In this document: in pieces, positions 1-12,500 of the stretch
Layout: each line of letters starts with the position of its first letter
Numbering within the stretch: position 1 is the first letter of the stretch
Source: Lepisosteus oculatus
Taxonomy: Eukaryota; Chordata; Actinopteri; Semionotiformes; Lepisosteidae
DNA length: 64,000 nt
Assembly (NCBI RefSeq): GCF_040954835.1
Contig: NC_090723.1
Span: 9,682,001 to 9,746,000 of the forward strand
Reading direction: 5' to 3'
The notes under the pieces: model-generated
Database searches by the model: none
Told to the model about the DNA's origin: nothing
The model's input: only the letters and a program-made list of their open reading frames with translations
Translations under genes and position numbers: made by a program

Positions 1-3000
1 CCCCCTCCCCGCAGGGCAGCCGACCCCCGCCGCCGGCGCGGAACCCCCCCAGCCGGGGGCCAGGTGAGAGCCCGCGCGCCGCTCGCGTCTGTGCTCGCTC
101 GCGGGCGCCGCGCCCACCCCGCGCGGGGCAGAACAGAGAGGCGTCTGTTGCAGGGCCGGTGTCGTAACAGGCTTATCCGGGCTCCCTGCCAGGGGCCTTC
201 CGGCTTTTCAGCATTCCTGCAGAGCTGCTCTCTGCTCGGTGACCTGACTGACCAGCTCGGCGCCCTGCTCTCTCCGGGGGCGCCTGCCCCGTGGGGCTCT
301 TCTCGTTTGTACACGGGCGTCATCGGCTCGCTCTGGCCCTTTAAATTCAAAGGGCTGTTTGATTTACATAATCTCCCGCGGTTCGCTATACAAACATTGC
401 AGTGATGTGGACACAGGCCCAGCGCTGAGAAAACGGAGACAGGTCTTTTTCTGGACATTCTCGGCGACGAAGGGAAATGCCAGTGGTGTTTACCAGGGAG
501 CCAGTCCCTGGCTCATCCCCTCTGTGTAACAGGCAGGTGAGGATGGGCTCCAGGACTGTGAGACAGGGGCTCCGGCACACACAGGGTGTCACTTTCAGGG
601 GAGGCAGAGTTCAGAGTGCAGCAGGCAGGACCCCTCTACCCCTGGGGTTCTCCTGGCTTTCATACGGAGGCGCAGAAACGAGCCTAACCGAGACAATGGA
701 GGCCGAGGATACGAACGAGATGAGCCATTCGGCCCGTCCAGCCCATCGGGTAGTTAGAAGCTTCTCGATGAGGATCTCATCCTGCTGTTGTGCAGGAAAT
801 CAGGTTATTGGCTCCAGCAGCATGGCTGGGCAGCTTGTTCCATAACAGGCATCCGTTGTTCCAGTTATCAGAGCGCCTCTCTGTAGATCCCACTTGTCTT
901 CTGGTTCATGTTCATTTTGCAGAGCCGGTCTTGCCAGATTTTGAAGGCTTTTAGCAGGTCCCCTCGCAAACAGAGGAGACCTGGGCTGTGAGGGTCCTGT
1001 CAGTGTGGAACATGCCTGTAAACCTCAGGATCTGCTCTTCCTAGGACAAGGGTTGCCTGATTTTAACATGTACCAAATGTAGAATTTAAATTCTTGTCTT
1101 TTAACTCTGTTTACTCTACTCCAGCTCTACGTGTGCCTCTGCTGACCCCCTGTGTGTGTGTGTGTCTCTCCAGCGCCGCCCGTGCCGCCTCCGATGCGCA
1201 ATGGGGGCCGCGACGCCCCGCCGCCCCCTCCGCCGTACCGGGTGCACAGCAGCTTGTCGCACGCACCCCCGGAGCACGCCAGCCGGGGCAAGCCCCCCCC
1301 GCCCCCCCCCTCCCGGACGCCCGTGGCGCCCCCGCCCCCCCCGCCGCCCATCCGCAACGGACACACCGCGCTCTCCAAGCCCTTCATAGGTGAGTGGGCC
1401 TCGGCCTGACCGCGGTGAGCTCCCCGGCCGCCTCTGTCCACACCTGTTCCGAATTCAGGGGCCCTTCTCAGTTAAATGGGCTCCATTTCCCCAAGGGGGG
1501 TGGCTGTTCAGGAATAGAGCTGACCTGTTCCTGCTCTTTCCTTTTAATGGCAAGAAAGTGAATCGGTTGATGTTTTTCTAAATTGGAAGTCTGGGGTACA
1601 GTTTTTTTTCTCATTGCCACCGTGTTTCTAAAATGGGGTGTCTGTTCTTGGGGAGGGAGAAAATGGAGTTGCTGCCCTGGTGGTCTTTTCTAGGAGGGGG
1701 TTCTCCTCTCTCGGGTGTTTGGGGGGTTGTTCAGTGTTTTATATACGTGATTACTGAGAGCCTGTTAAAGAGCCGTGGACCCCAGCATGAGTGTTCAGTA
1801 TAGCTCTCACCTGGAGATTGTGCATCAGATTGCTGACTTGAGCGTGTGGGATCCCCCACGAGTCTTAGCTCAGTTCTCCCTGGTGTCACCGTGGAGCTGC
1901 TGGAAGCTGACTAGGTTACATTCCTCAGCTGTGAGGGACTTCTGTGGAATGAGCAGGCGCTTTAAAAAACCTGCCAGTCGCTCTGGGCCCATGGCTGTGG
2001 TGTTGATCTTCAGATGTCCGTCTCCCTCTCTCCGCAGAAGACTTTGAGTCCAAGTACTCCTTCCACCCCATAGAGGACTTCCCACCCCCTGAGGAGTACA
2101 GGAATTTCACCAAGATCTACCCCAGCAAAACCAACAGAAGTAAGAGCCCTGCGACCGAAACTGGCGTGTTTGCGGTTGATAGACCCATCTCTCCTGCTGG
2201 CCACAAAGTGTTCTGGGTTCTCCTCTCATCGGGATACTTCAGATCTTGTTTGGCTTCTATCAGATCCCGTAAAAATGTGCTGCTGTTTGTTCTTAATATT
2301 GTCAAAGCCGGCAGCCTGGCTTCTCTCCGGAGGATAGGACCCTGGGATCCTGTAGCTGCCAGCAGCCGAACGAGCAGGAGAGAATGGCCTGTACTTGTGT
2401 GGATGTTAACTGCAGGTTGTGTTTTAACTAATTCAGGTTTACAAAAGATGAAGACCCCCCCCGCTGGTTAAATTAGAAACCCGGTTTGTTCATTTGCTTT
2501 TCAGACCAGGAACCATTATTCACGACAGTGGATAATATTACTAGAGCTCCTTGCTGAACCAGAGGAGAAGTGGTGAAAGAGTTCTCAGATACGGTGTATT
2601 CAGGATAAAATATTGCAGCAGCTGCATCATTCCAGCTTGAATTCTTACAGATTCTGCAGAACATCCAGAGTGCAAAAAGTAATAGGGAACAAGACATTAA
2701 TATCATCCATAGTAGAGAATGTTGAACACTAGGACACTTGTGTGAGGACTCGCTGAGGCCCCCTGGTGGTGCCATTCACAATCTGAGGATGGTGATTTTG
2801 ACCAGCAGTCTTCTAATTGGGCTGATCCTGAAACAACACTGGCTTTTTTTTTATTGGTCCCAGTGACTTGACACACAGTATGCACCACTCTTTGCAAAAG
2901 AACAGTTGCTTTTTCCAACTTATTTTTACATAGACACTATTTTCACTATTTACATTAATATAATTATATAATTGTAAGGATTAGAGATAAAACAGGATTT

Positions 3001-3532
3001 CAAGACTAATAAATCAATTAGGTAAGCAGTGTTTATTGTGAGACAAAGACCAGAAGACTCTCTAGGGTTGTCGGGAACCAAGTCTGACACATCCGAATAA
3101 ATATAATACATCTTACCTAAAAAGTGTAATTGATTGTGAAAATGAGCACTTTTCTTCAGTCTTGAAATCCTGTTTTATCTCAAATGAGCCTTGAATCACA
3201 TTTATGTGAATTTTCTGCTTAGAGTGTGAAAAATATTGAATAAGCCCAGCAGAGCCAGTGCTTATATCTGTTACATTAGTTATGAGACCAGCTAGAATCC
3301 AGACTGGGAGACCTCAGGTTCGTCTTCCTTTGTCAAGGGTGTTTAGGGGCAAAACGCAGTCAAAGACTACAGTATCCCCTGAGCGTAGGGGAGGGTGTTG
3401 TGATCATAGCTAGAACATGCGTCGGCTCATGAATGTGCAGTCTGTGATGATCACTAGTCTGAAGTCTAATGGTTGTTTTTCCTTCTTCCAGTGGTAAGAG
3501 GGGCACCCCCACTCCCGCCTGTCAGCAGGTGA
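1..3532 (+). CDS. wipf2: WIPF2 (WIRE/WICH), C-terminal part, four coding exons
   Basis: This is the 3' end of a gene for a WAS/WASL-interacting protein, a proline-rich partner of N-WASP in Arp2/3-driven actin assembly. Exons read as 1-63 (cut by the window edge), 1174-1389, 2038-2139 and 3492-3532, all with GT-AG borders and matching phase 1. The first two encode proline runs with RNG motifs (PPPMRNGGRDAPPPPPPY and PPPPPPPIRNGH). The third encodes the WASP-binding segment, beginning EDFESKYSFHP and containing EEYRNFTKIYPSKTNR. The fourth adds a short tail, RGAPPLPP, before TGA at 3530-3532. Human WIPF2 has the same motifs in the same order and ends almost identically (RGAPPLPPILR), which separates it from WIPF1 and WIPF3. 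The N-terminal actin-binding WH2 region lies outside the window. Assignment is secure; the exact upstream limit of the first exon is not visible. Confidence 0.93.
690..965 (+). repeat. Old dispersed repeat in a WIPF2 intron
   Basis: The segment opens with an AT/GA-rich leader followed by 'gccattcggcccgtccagcc' and later 'cagcttgttcca', phrases typical of a common fish interspersed repeat that is probably a retroelement 3' region. Related, diverged pieces occur at 42185-42530 in the same orientation and at 17240-17460 and 33400-33650 in the opposite one. The family name is not certain from the sequence alone. Confidence 0.5.
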
Positions 3533-3574
3533 ACACTGTGAGCCAGCCGGTCCTCGCTGGGCAGAAGACGGGGG

Positions 3575-3619
<45 letters not shown>

Positions 3620-6600
3620 CAGACACACACATGCAGACATGGACCAGCCCGGACAGCAGCACCAACCCGATGGCATTCTTCTCCTCCCCCCGAGCCCAGC
3701 ACGACAGAACCGAGCCCGTTCTGGACCAGAGCTGTACCCCTGGGCCAGTCCCTCCCCCAGGCGCGGAGGGGTTTGCTGCTGGGGCAGGGGGGGCAGCAGC
3801 GAACGAGAACAATGAGAAAGAAACACTATGCATTCTACCGCCTAGTTTGACTTGACAACTAAAGAGTTGGGGAAAAAACCTGCTAAAACTTAGAGAACAC
3901 TAACAACGGAAACACAGAGGAAGGCCAAGGGATTTTATTTTGCCACATTGTCATGCTAGAAGCCAAGGTCTGCACTTTTAGCCCAGTTGTGCTGCAGCAC
4001 TTGGAAGCTCCTGCAGAGGGCGCCGTGGAGCCCGCCAGAAGCCCTCAGTGCTTGCAGGGTACGAGGGTGGGGGCACGTGACCTTCCTTCTTCCGTCGATC
4101 TCTCGACCTCTGGACACTTAAAAAATAGCCAGCTGTAGTAACTTTACTTGAGGTGTTGGGTTTCATTTTTTAATTTTTTTTTTTTTATATCTATGGCCAC
4201 TGTCTTTGCACACCCCTCCTCGCCACAGCCCATGATCGCCAGTGGGATCCCGACTGGTTTTTGACCCTGTTCTGTTGAGACCAGCAGGCATCACCTGCCA
4301 GACTGGCAGGACTCTGCAAGGAACACTCTCGCTGCTGGAGATGTTATTTCACGACAGCAGGATCCGCGATCCTTGAGCTGGGAGCGTCTCGTGGTTCTTC
4401 AGCGTCCTGCGGACGGAAGGAGAGGTCCCCCTGGAGCTCCTCCAGAGAGCAGGGGGGCCTGTGGCCCGTGTGCGGTGCTGTGCTGGACCTGACCCGACTG
4501 GACCAGTCCCAGCTGGACCCTGCTGCGCCCCTGAGCTTCCACAGCCCGGCCGCACTCAGGAAGGGCGGAGAGACTCCTGCCCCACCCAGTGCCAACGCGC
4601 GCTCAGTGCTTCTGCATCCTGCGCCCAGATCTGCGCTGCTGCTTGGCGAACGGCCAGCCAGGTGGCATGTCTGCTTTCCAGTCTTATTCTGAAAGGCTCC
4701 CCGTGCAGAAACCTGACCCATCGGCCACTCTCTCTCTGTCTCCCCCCCCTGCTGAGGCAGTGAGAGAGCCCAGCTGGACCGAACAGAACACTCCGGGCCA
4801 ACCCCGCAGTCTGCTCCGTTTTTCCTTCCCTTCTCCCAGAAGCGCCGGACACAGTTCGCCTAAGGGATGGATCGGCCTCGGTGGAGAGTGTGGAAGATTG
4901 GACTCTTTTCATGATGGGCGGCTGTGTGAATCAGTAGCGGTGTTGGATGAGACAAGCTTCAGGAAAAGTGCTTTTGCCTTTGTCAAGCTTGGCCACTTCT
5001 GCGTTTCGCTTGGCGGGGGGTGCGGGGCCAGGGCGGAGCTGGGGGTCCGGCTCTGCAGGCTGCCTGCGGAGGCGAGGGGTGGCTCTGGTGTGTCGGGGGG
5101 TTGGAAGGGCAGAGGCAGGTACTGGGGGTCTGGGGTACTGCCCGCTGCTTGGTGTGGTTTGACCTCTGTCAGAGTTCAGGCATATGCATTCATTCCGAGA
5201 TGTTTTTGAAACGGTTTACCGCTCAGGTCTAAAGGCAAATTGTGAAGCTCTCCTTGATATCTAAGGACATCACTAATGGACTAAATTCTCTTAACAGTTT
5301 GCAGATTGAGGCTGGTTCTGCAGTCGGTCACTCCTGGGAGTTGTGCAGGCACCAGCCTTCAGCAGAAGTCATAGACCTTAAGGCTGGTCTTGCAGCAAGT
5401 GCATCATTACTGAATCATTATTGCAGTGTTAGTGTACCTTATAGGTGACTGTAGCCTTTCAAAAGGGTTGGTTTATCAGCTTCCCTGTGTCCGGACTGTC
5501 AGCATGCCAGTGTTCATCATACATCATACAGTAGGCCATTCTGTGCTGTAGGTTCTTGCTCCTGTCAGTGTCCTATAGCTGTGCAGACATGGTAGGGTGG
5601 ATGTTTGCACAGCCACCTTTAATGTGCAGCCTCTCAGTTGCACAGATCAGTGCTGATTTGTTTAGGTACTTTAGTTGCAAAGGAGACACAAGTTGTCCAT
5701 CCTGAGAGGGCACTGGAGCAGGTGAATGCATGTACTCTGGGACAGCTGGAGCGTAATGCATGGAAATGGGGTGTGCTTGAGGTACCCCAACTCGCCTCAC
5801 CTCTGCAGGATTGTGTGTGTTGGGGGTGGGGGGTGGGGGGTCACTCATTCCTGGCTGTTGGCTGCTAGTTCTGCTTCCACGCCTGCTGCCCCAGGTAAAC
5901 TGGTCATCTTCTCAAGAAACCCGCCGATCGCCCTCCCACGTGACCTGAACTCTCCGAGCTCGCGGCGCCCAGGGGCGGCGATGCATGAACTCTTGGGGGT
6001 CCCCGTCTTCCCGGACTGGATGCTATGCAATGGGGGGGGGAATTGGGGTGGCTGGTGTCAGTGGGGTCTTGTTTCGGACACTAACCTGATGCATTGGAAG
6101 ACTGTGCCAGTGATCCTGCTCTGCTCATGTTAACAGTGTTTTTCCATTCTCTTTTCCCTTGGTGTGGGGACTGGGAGTGTCCCTTTCCCTCTGCTGGCCT
6201 CCCCCTCTCTCTGCACACAGAGGACGCCTAGACTTCTCTCCTGCTCTTATTTTTAAAAGATTAATCTTAGTTGGTGTCTTGCCTTATACACTACTATTGT
6301 TTGTTGGTACAAGATTTATCAAAAATAAATGACGATAATAATGTATATTTACACTACGACTATGGGGAAATATGGTAATCATAGCTATTGATCTATTTTT
6401 TATGTTGTAAAAAGCTTGTAATATAGGAATAAAAAGGTGGGCTTGTACAAAGCCAGGGACCGATTATTAGCCAGTGTCTGTATCCGTTTCTGTCTATCGC
6501 TGTCCGCCTCACTCACACCGCAGCTGTTACTGGGGCTGCTTCGCTCGCAGTGAGGGGGGCTCCTGCCCGTGTTCAAACGAGCTTCTGTGTCTGTCCTTTC

Positions 6601-6675
6601 TTTCAGGGCCATTTCATTGTACCTGTCTTGTCAGCCACGTTGTACCAGTTCAAATAAAATGAAGATAAAAACGAG
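3533..6675 (+). other. wipf2: WIPF2 3' UTR and likely poly(A) site
   Basis: About 3.1 kb after the WIPF2 stop contains no further exon that I can support. It includes a CA microsatellite and AATAAA hexamers at 6324-6329 and 6653-6658. The second is followed by a GT-rich stretch (gagtgtgtgag) and is the more likely cleavage signal. Several long open frames here (for example 4589-5209) have no recognisable domain and overlap on both strands, as expected in GC-rich non-coding sequence. The extent of the UTR is inferred from the signal, not from transcript data. Confidence 0.6.
3576..3616 (+). repeat. (CA)n microsatellite in WIPF2 3' UTR
   Basis: An uninterrupted CA dinucleotide tract of about 20 units starts some 44 bp after the WIPF2 stop codon. 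It is probably polymorphic in length. Confidence 0.97.
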
Positions 6676-7254
6676 TGTGTGAGTCACGCGTTCGTGTCCG
6701 CGTTGGCAGGGTCCGGCTGCAGGAGTCCAGCTGGGGCGTGCAAGCCCTTCACTCGAGGTTTCTGCAGCTCTGACCTGAGCTGGGTCTTACTATTGGAAAC
6801 GGAAGAGCATAGAGTGATATCGGATTTTCGTTTCTTTTTCTTTAAGCTTCACCATGTTATGCTCGGAGTTAATGGGATGATATTTTGTGAAAGCAGTGTT
6901 TCCAGCTCCTTGCAGGACAAGTCTAGAAGTGGATTGGGAGAGTTGTGCGAGATGAAACGCTGCCGAACGACAAAAAAAATACTGCAGGAGTATCGGACAG
7001 TGTCTGTCTTGTATCTGATCATCGCTTCAGAGACGGGGAGAGCCACATGCTTCATCTAAATTGCAATATTCGTTTTGCTACACGTTGTGAATAAGTAGCG
7101 ATTATTGCTGAAGGTAAGAAACGAGTGCGTGACAGTTAATATCACGCACCTAGGTTAAAGGTTAGGTTGTTTTAAGGGCTCATTGAAGCAAATTTCGGGA
7201 GACGGGTTTGTTGAGAGCCTTTTAAACGCAGCCGGCGTGCACCGCAGGATTGTA

Positions 7255-7480
7255 ATCATGCGTCAGCATGCGTAGGCTGCCAAGGAAGAAGTAACAGGTT
7301 TATTCCAGGCTGAAAAGAGAAGAGAGAAAACACGTTTCGGCCGTAGAGCCTTCTTCAGCTGTGAGGCTGAGCCTCAGGTGTCAGGCTCACACCTGAAGAA
7401 GGCTCCACGGCTGAAACGTTGTTTTCTTTCTCTTTTCAGTATGGAATAAACCTGTTACTTGTTCCTTTGCATCCCTTCAT
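7255..7480. repeat. Fold-back (inverted-repeat) element, copy 1
   Basis: Two arms of about 75 bp, 7288-7365 and 7388-7466, are imperfect reverse complements around a short spacer. Both contain 'gtaacaggtttattcca', a GAAAAGAGAA run, 'cgtttc' and 'cttcttcag'. A second copy lies at 30685-30875 and shares the outer phrase 'acgcatgctgac'. No coding capacity is present. The structure fits a non-autonomous fold-back or MITE-like element. It fills most of the gap between WIPF2 and the cdc6 promoter. Confidence 0.75.
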
Positions 7481-7689
7481 TAATGCGACTTCCTTCATTG
7501 CCCAGTCAAAATGAAGTTTATGTTGCAGATACTGTATTTAAAAATATAACTGACAGTAATAAGCATGCAGACCGGCAAACGCGCCTATCCTCTTATTTTT
7601 AACTTATTTTAAGTCATGCCGCGAAAATGACCCCTTTGACAAATCTCCCGCCACTGCCTGTACATCCAACAGCGCATCATAACAAGCGG

Positions 7690-8045
7690 TAGCCAATGGC
7701 AGGGCGTTGTGTAAACAGCCTGGGTTTTGTAGGCGGGTCGCCGATGCAGTCGACCAATCAAGCCTGCGGCGCTCCTTCAATCGCAGGACGTAACTGCCTC
7801 ACTATCCAATCAGGCGAGGAGACGGGCTGCTCGGCGTGTTTTCCCGTGGGTCTCTGGGGAGACTCTCGTTGGTTCACAGGGGAAGGAGGGCGTGGTGCAG
7901 GGGGCGGTAGTTTACTGGATTCTCACCAATGAGAACTTGGAAAGTGCGGACAAAGCCTGAGGCTGCCCAATGAGGGCTGAGAGGAGGCGTTCCCGAGTCC
8001 AAAGCGGGAGGAGTTAGGAGGCTTTGGAAGCTTTTGGCGCTAATC
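7690..8045 (+). promoter_or_regulatory. cdc6: cdc6 promoter: CCAAT cluster and E2F site
   Basis: Five CCAAT boxes lie at 7693-7697, 7754-7758, 7806-7810, 7926-7930 and 7967-7971, followed by a consensus E2F motif, TTTTGGCGC, at 8032-8040. NF-Y binding to repeated CCAAT boxes and E2F control are standard for G1/S genes, and the human CDC6 promoter is E2F-regulated. The E2F site lies about 90 bp before the first splice donor, so transcription probably starts around 8040-8070. No TATA box is evident. Start position is inferred. Confidence 0.75.
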
Positions 8046-8130
8046 GTTCCTGTATCTCAGAGTTTGCAACAGGACACAAGACAGTCCTTTAAAAGGGTTC
8101 CTAGGAGATTAAATTGACCGATATTTTAAG
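8046..8130 (+). other. cdc6: cdc6 non-coding first exon
   Basis: The sequence between the E2F site and a strong donor (GTAAGT at 8131) is the best candidate for exon 1. It has no ATG, so translation begins in exon 2, where the acceptor at 9559-9561 is followed immediately by the start codon. The 5' limit is approximate. Confidence 0.6.
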
Positions 8131-9561
8131 GTAAGTGGAAATTATAGTTCTACGTATATGTATGATCTCTTCGTCTTTTGTCTTTTCTTCGGGTCTTGCC
8201 TAATTCAAGGGTAAATGGTCATTTTGTATGGCGCCAACTCTTAAATAGCAGCGATTACAAATGATTACAGTTTCATACAGCATCACAGTGCCAATACAGA
8301 CACTGATCCTGTCGTAACCTAACCTAAGTCCTAACCGTTCGCTTGGAAACTTGTTAGAAACGGGGCGCTGTGTAGTGATTAAAAACTGCAAGCGAGAATG
8401 TTTGTGAGTGCTGCTGGCCGTGGGCGCCAGTAACCGCGGGAGCCAGTCTTCGCTATTCTTACAGAAGACAGGGTTGACAGAGAAAAGGAAGGTTGACTGA
8501 CCTGACCTTCTCTGGAGTTATTACGGTTTTCTGCTCAGTATTTGTTCGGGTCACACGGGTTTTCTCCTGTAAACACACGTGGGCGCCGGGAGTCTCCAGG
8601 ACTTGGCGCCACGACCGCAGGCCGGCCTGTGCGACTCCCGCGCCCGTCTGCACAAGGATCGCTCCCTGAAATCATTTACAAAGCTTGGAATTTCCCCGTT
8701 TGCAGTCGGAATGGCCTTCAGTGGTGCAGTTTCAAGGCTGTAAAGCTCCACACTGCAATACCCGCGGTCCAGTTTGCGTGATAAGCTGCTGTTTGGATTG
8801 GGTATTGATGATCTAGCACATTCGACAGCAGCCGCGCAGATCCTCCGGTAACTCTGGGTTTGTTGGGGTCTAAAGTCTTCAGACGCGATTTCTAACGAGG
8901 TTAGAGCCTGTGTGTCGTCGATACTGTAGTCTGTTTACGGCGATGCAGGGGCCGGACAAGGGCTAACGGGCCCTGGAGAGACTCTGGCGAGAGTCGTGTC
9001 ACTCGGGCGAGTGAAATTGAACTGTGAAACCAGTTTCTTCGCCTGTGAACGTACGTTTCCCACGAGATTCAGGACCTTCAGTGAGAAAAAGGGAACAATA
9101 AAGATTAAGTTTCTTAAAGATATTTCAGACGCGGGAACCTATTGTTGTAGGAGTAAGACGCGCCACTGTTACGCCGTGACCTGGCGTCGAGCATGAATGA
9201 CGTCAGTGTTGAGCAGAGGTTCCTGGGCCCGGTGAACCCCCACACCTGCTGGTTCTGATCCAGCCGAGCCCCTTCACTGACGTACTACTAATAAGATTAT
9301 TTTGCCCTTGGTTTTTTCCCCCAGCTCTTAAACATGCTGGTGATTTAACTGTTGTATTTTGTAAAAACCCAATCTTGTGATTGGAAACAAAATGTAAATA
9401 TTCAATTGAAGCACCTTCTTAGCTCAAGTAAGGCATCAGTGATCTAATGAAAGCTTGCTGTAAAGGTGCTAGCTTGTCACTTCCTGTCCTGGTTCTGCTC
9501 TGAAGACTCAATCCCGCGCTGAAGGCTGCTTCATCTCAGACCCGCTGTCTCTGTGTTGCAG
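8131..9561 (+). other. cdc6 intron 1, CpG-rich, with extra promoter-type motifs
   Basis: I see no coding exon here. E2F-like GGCGCCAA occurs at 8230-8237 and TTGGCGCC at 8603-8610. A perfect palindromic cAMP-response element, TGACGTCA, lies at 9198-9205, with a TGACGTA half-match at 9278-9284. CpG dinucleotides stay frequent to about 9.2 kb, so the regulatory island appears to continue past exon 1. Confidence 0.5.
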
Positions 9562-12500
9562 ATGCCCACCACCAGGTCTCGCAGCCAGCCCACGCTCCAG
9601 TACCCCCGCAGGAAGTCCTCCAGGGCAGCTGCGGCCAAGCCCCAGCCTGTCGCCCGAGCCGAGCCCCCGCCCAGCGGGGCTGTGCTGCCACTCAGCCCGA
9701 GGAAACGCCTGGGTAAGGTCCCCTCGATCGCCGCGTCTCCCGCTGTCGCCTGCGTGGGGCGCCAGGTCTCTGCTCTGCTCTGCACTGCCCAGCTGCAGGG
9801 TTAGTCAGAATCGCTCAAAGGCTGGGTTTAGCAGCCGGTGGTGTCGCTGTTAGTTCTTGTTAAAATGGAGCATGATTTACTTGCAACACCTTGAGAACTG
9901 TAGCCCCCATATATATCTTGCATGAATTCTGATTCTTTAGGGGCATGGTGTTGCAGTGGTCAGCACTGTTGCCTTACAGCGCTGGAGTAAGCACCCCGAG
10001 TTCAGTTGTGGTCCTGGGCTGCTGTCTGTGTGGAGTTTGTATGTTCTCCCCAAGTTTGCTCAGGTTTCCTTCTCCTAGAGTCCAGAGACATGCTGGGGGG
10101 TTAACTGGCTCCTGGGAGAATGTGCCCTGGGGTGTCTGTGTGCGTGTCTGTCCTCCAGCAGACTGGCTCCCCTGCCAGGGTGGGCCTTGTGCCTGTTGCT
10201 TTCTGGGACAGGCTCTGGCTGCCCTGGATTGGAAGAGCAAATGGATGGATTGATAGTCTGTTGAAAGTGCTTCTTGTTTGTAGCTGAATCGTCAGATTGA
10301 AGCTGAGCGACGGGTATTTTCAAACTTATTTTCCGACGGCAGGTGTTGCTTTGCTGCTGGGTGGCCCACTAGTGGGAAGCCGAAGGGTTTGGGCGGGTGC
10401 TGATGCTTTCTTTGGGGGGTCTTCCCTGTGCAGGAGCTGAAAATGGGTGCAACCTGCCCCCGGGGGTCCTGGGATCCCCCCCGAAGCAGAGCCGGCTGAG
10501 GGACCCCTCCCCCGCGCGCGGGTCGCGCAGGCTGAGCTTCGACGAGAACGTGCCGTGCCGGGACGCGCCCTCTCCGGTCAAGCCGGCTGCTCCCAGCTGC
10601 CCCGCTGAGGTGCCGAGCTCCCCGAAACTCGGGACCCCCCAGCGGGCCTGCACCACCCCGACAGCCAAGGGGTCCCCAGCGCGCTCCCCGTTCCGCTGCA
10701 GGCAGGAGACGCCGGGCAGCTCTCCCGCCGGAGCCCAGGGAGAGAGGCGCCCCCCCGTGGTGCGGCTCTTCGCCAACGACAGTGAGTTTCCTCCGCCCCC
10801 CCCTTTCCTCTCGCCGCCTCTCGGGGGTGCTGCCCGGGCTCACTGTCTGCCCCCCTCCTGCAGATTCCCGCTTCCAGCAGGTGAAGCAGGCTCTGCACAC
10901 CTCCCTGCCGGAGAGGCTGCTGTCCCGGGACCGAGAGAGTGCCGTAATCCGCTCCTTCCTGTGCGAGAGGGTCAAAGGTCGGCGCCCGGGCAGCCTGTAC
11001 ATCTCCGGAGCTCCGGGCACAGGCAAGACGGCCTGCCTGACCCGCATCCTGCAGGACTGTCGGGTCAGTGGCTCGTGCTTCTCCTCCCCAGGGCCGGCTG
11101 GGGGGCTGAGGTCTTTCCTCTTCCTCCTTTTACTGCAGGGGTGTCAGACTCGCTTCCTGTGGCACCTCAGTGTCTCTGGTTTCTGTTCCAATCTGGGTCT
11201 GGATAACTGTTACTTGTGCCTTGGCTCAATTTTTTTTATTCTTTAAATCAGAGCCTTTATTGAAGTGAGTAATTAACTGTGAAAGACCTTAAGCGGCATC
11301 CTGTTCATGTGTAAGAAAATAAAGAGGTTAACTGCTTACTTGGAAGCTCACTCTGGAGGAAGTGTCTGCTGGTTCCTGGCCCTTGGATCTAGATTTTCTC
11401 TTGTTTCTCCATCGCCTGTTCCTCCGTCTGTGCTGACGGAGCTGTGAATCTCTCTCTCTCTGCAGGAGGAGCTGCAGGGCGCCCAGTGTGTTTTTATCAA
11501 CTGCATGACTCTGCGCAGCTCTCAGGCCGTCTTCGCCCTGGTGGCCGAGCGGCTGGGGGCCGCGGGGGGCCAATCCCAGCCCAAGGACTCGGACAGGCGG
11601 CTGGAGAAGCTCGTCACCCGCCCCGGGCCCATGGTGTGAGTGTCTGCCTGCCGGCGCGCATACCTCCTGGCTGTGTGGGTGGCTGTGGTCCTGACCCTCC
11701 TCTGTCTCTCACCAGCCTGCTCGTTCTGGACGAGATGGACCAGCTGGACAGCAAGGCCCAGGATGTCCTCTACACCATCTTCGAGTGGCCCTGGCTGGCC
11801 AGCTCGCGCCTCTGTCTCATCGGTGAGCCTCGCGCCGCAGAGCCGTCGGGAGCAAGGGGTGCCTCCCCCTCTTCCGGACGAAGCTCAATCCTTTCTCCTC
11901 GTCCTCCCTGCAGGTATTGCCAATGCCCTGGACCTGACAGATCGTATCCTACCCAGACTCCAGTCTCGGCCTCACTGCCGCCCCCTGCTGCTCAACTTCC
12001 CTCCCTACAGCCGCCAGGAGCTGACCGCCATCGTGCAGGACAGGCTGGCTCAGGTAAGGCGCACCTGCGCCCCTCTTCTTTCTTCTCCAGCGCCCCGCTT
12101 CTCTCTCCTTCATCTTCCCCCTCTCCCTCGCTCAGGTGTCCGGGGAGCCTGTCCTGGACGGAGTGGCGGTGCAGTTCTGTGCCCGGAAGGTGTCGGCGGT
12201 GTCGGGAGACGCTCGCAAGGCTCTGGACATCTGCAGGTGAGCAAGCGGGCTGCGTCCCCAGTCGATCTCACGGGTCAGGCTGTTCATACGGACCTGGAAC
12301 ATCTGAGGTGTGTTGTAAACAGTATACCCAGCAGTAACTCAAGCTTACTCAAGGGCTGTTCATTGTTCAGTGCGCAGTGTGTGTTTTTCATAGACACCCT
12401 GATGCTTCAGGTAACACTAGGTCCGTGTGTAGATAATCCACAGTATTGCTTGGCTGGGACTTGCTCTGGGTGCTCGTTGTTAACTATAATCGGCCCAGTC

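Noticed and set aside
1094..1441. Alternative frames over the WIPF2 proline-rich exon
   Set aside because: Only one frame gives the WIPF motifs and matches the phases of the flanking exons.
4589..5209. 206-codon plus-strand frame in the WIPF2 3' UTR
   Set aside because: No recognisable domain, no splice context, and several competing frames of similar length on both strands.
10292..11047. 251-codon minus-strand frame
   Set aside because: Antisense to cdc6 exons 3 and 4 in very GC-rich DNA; no domain, and the plus strand encodes the conserved Walker A region.
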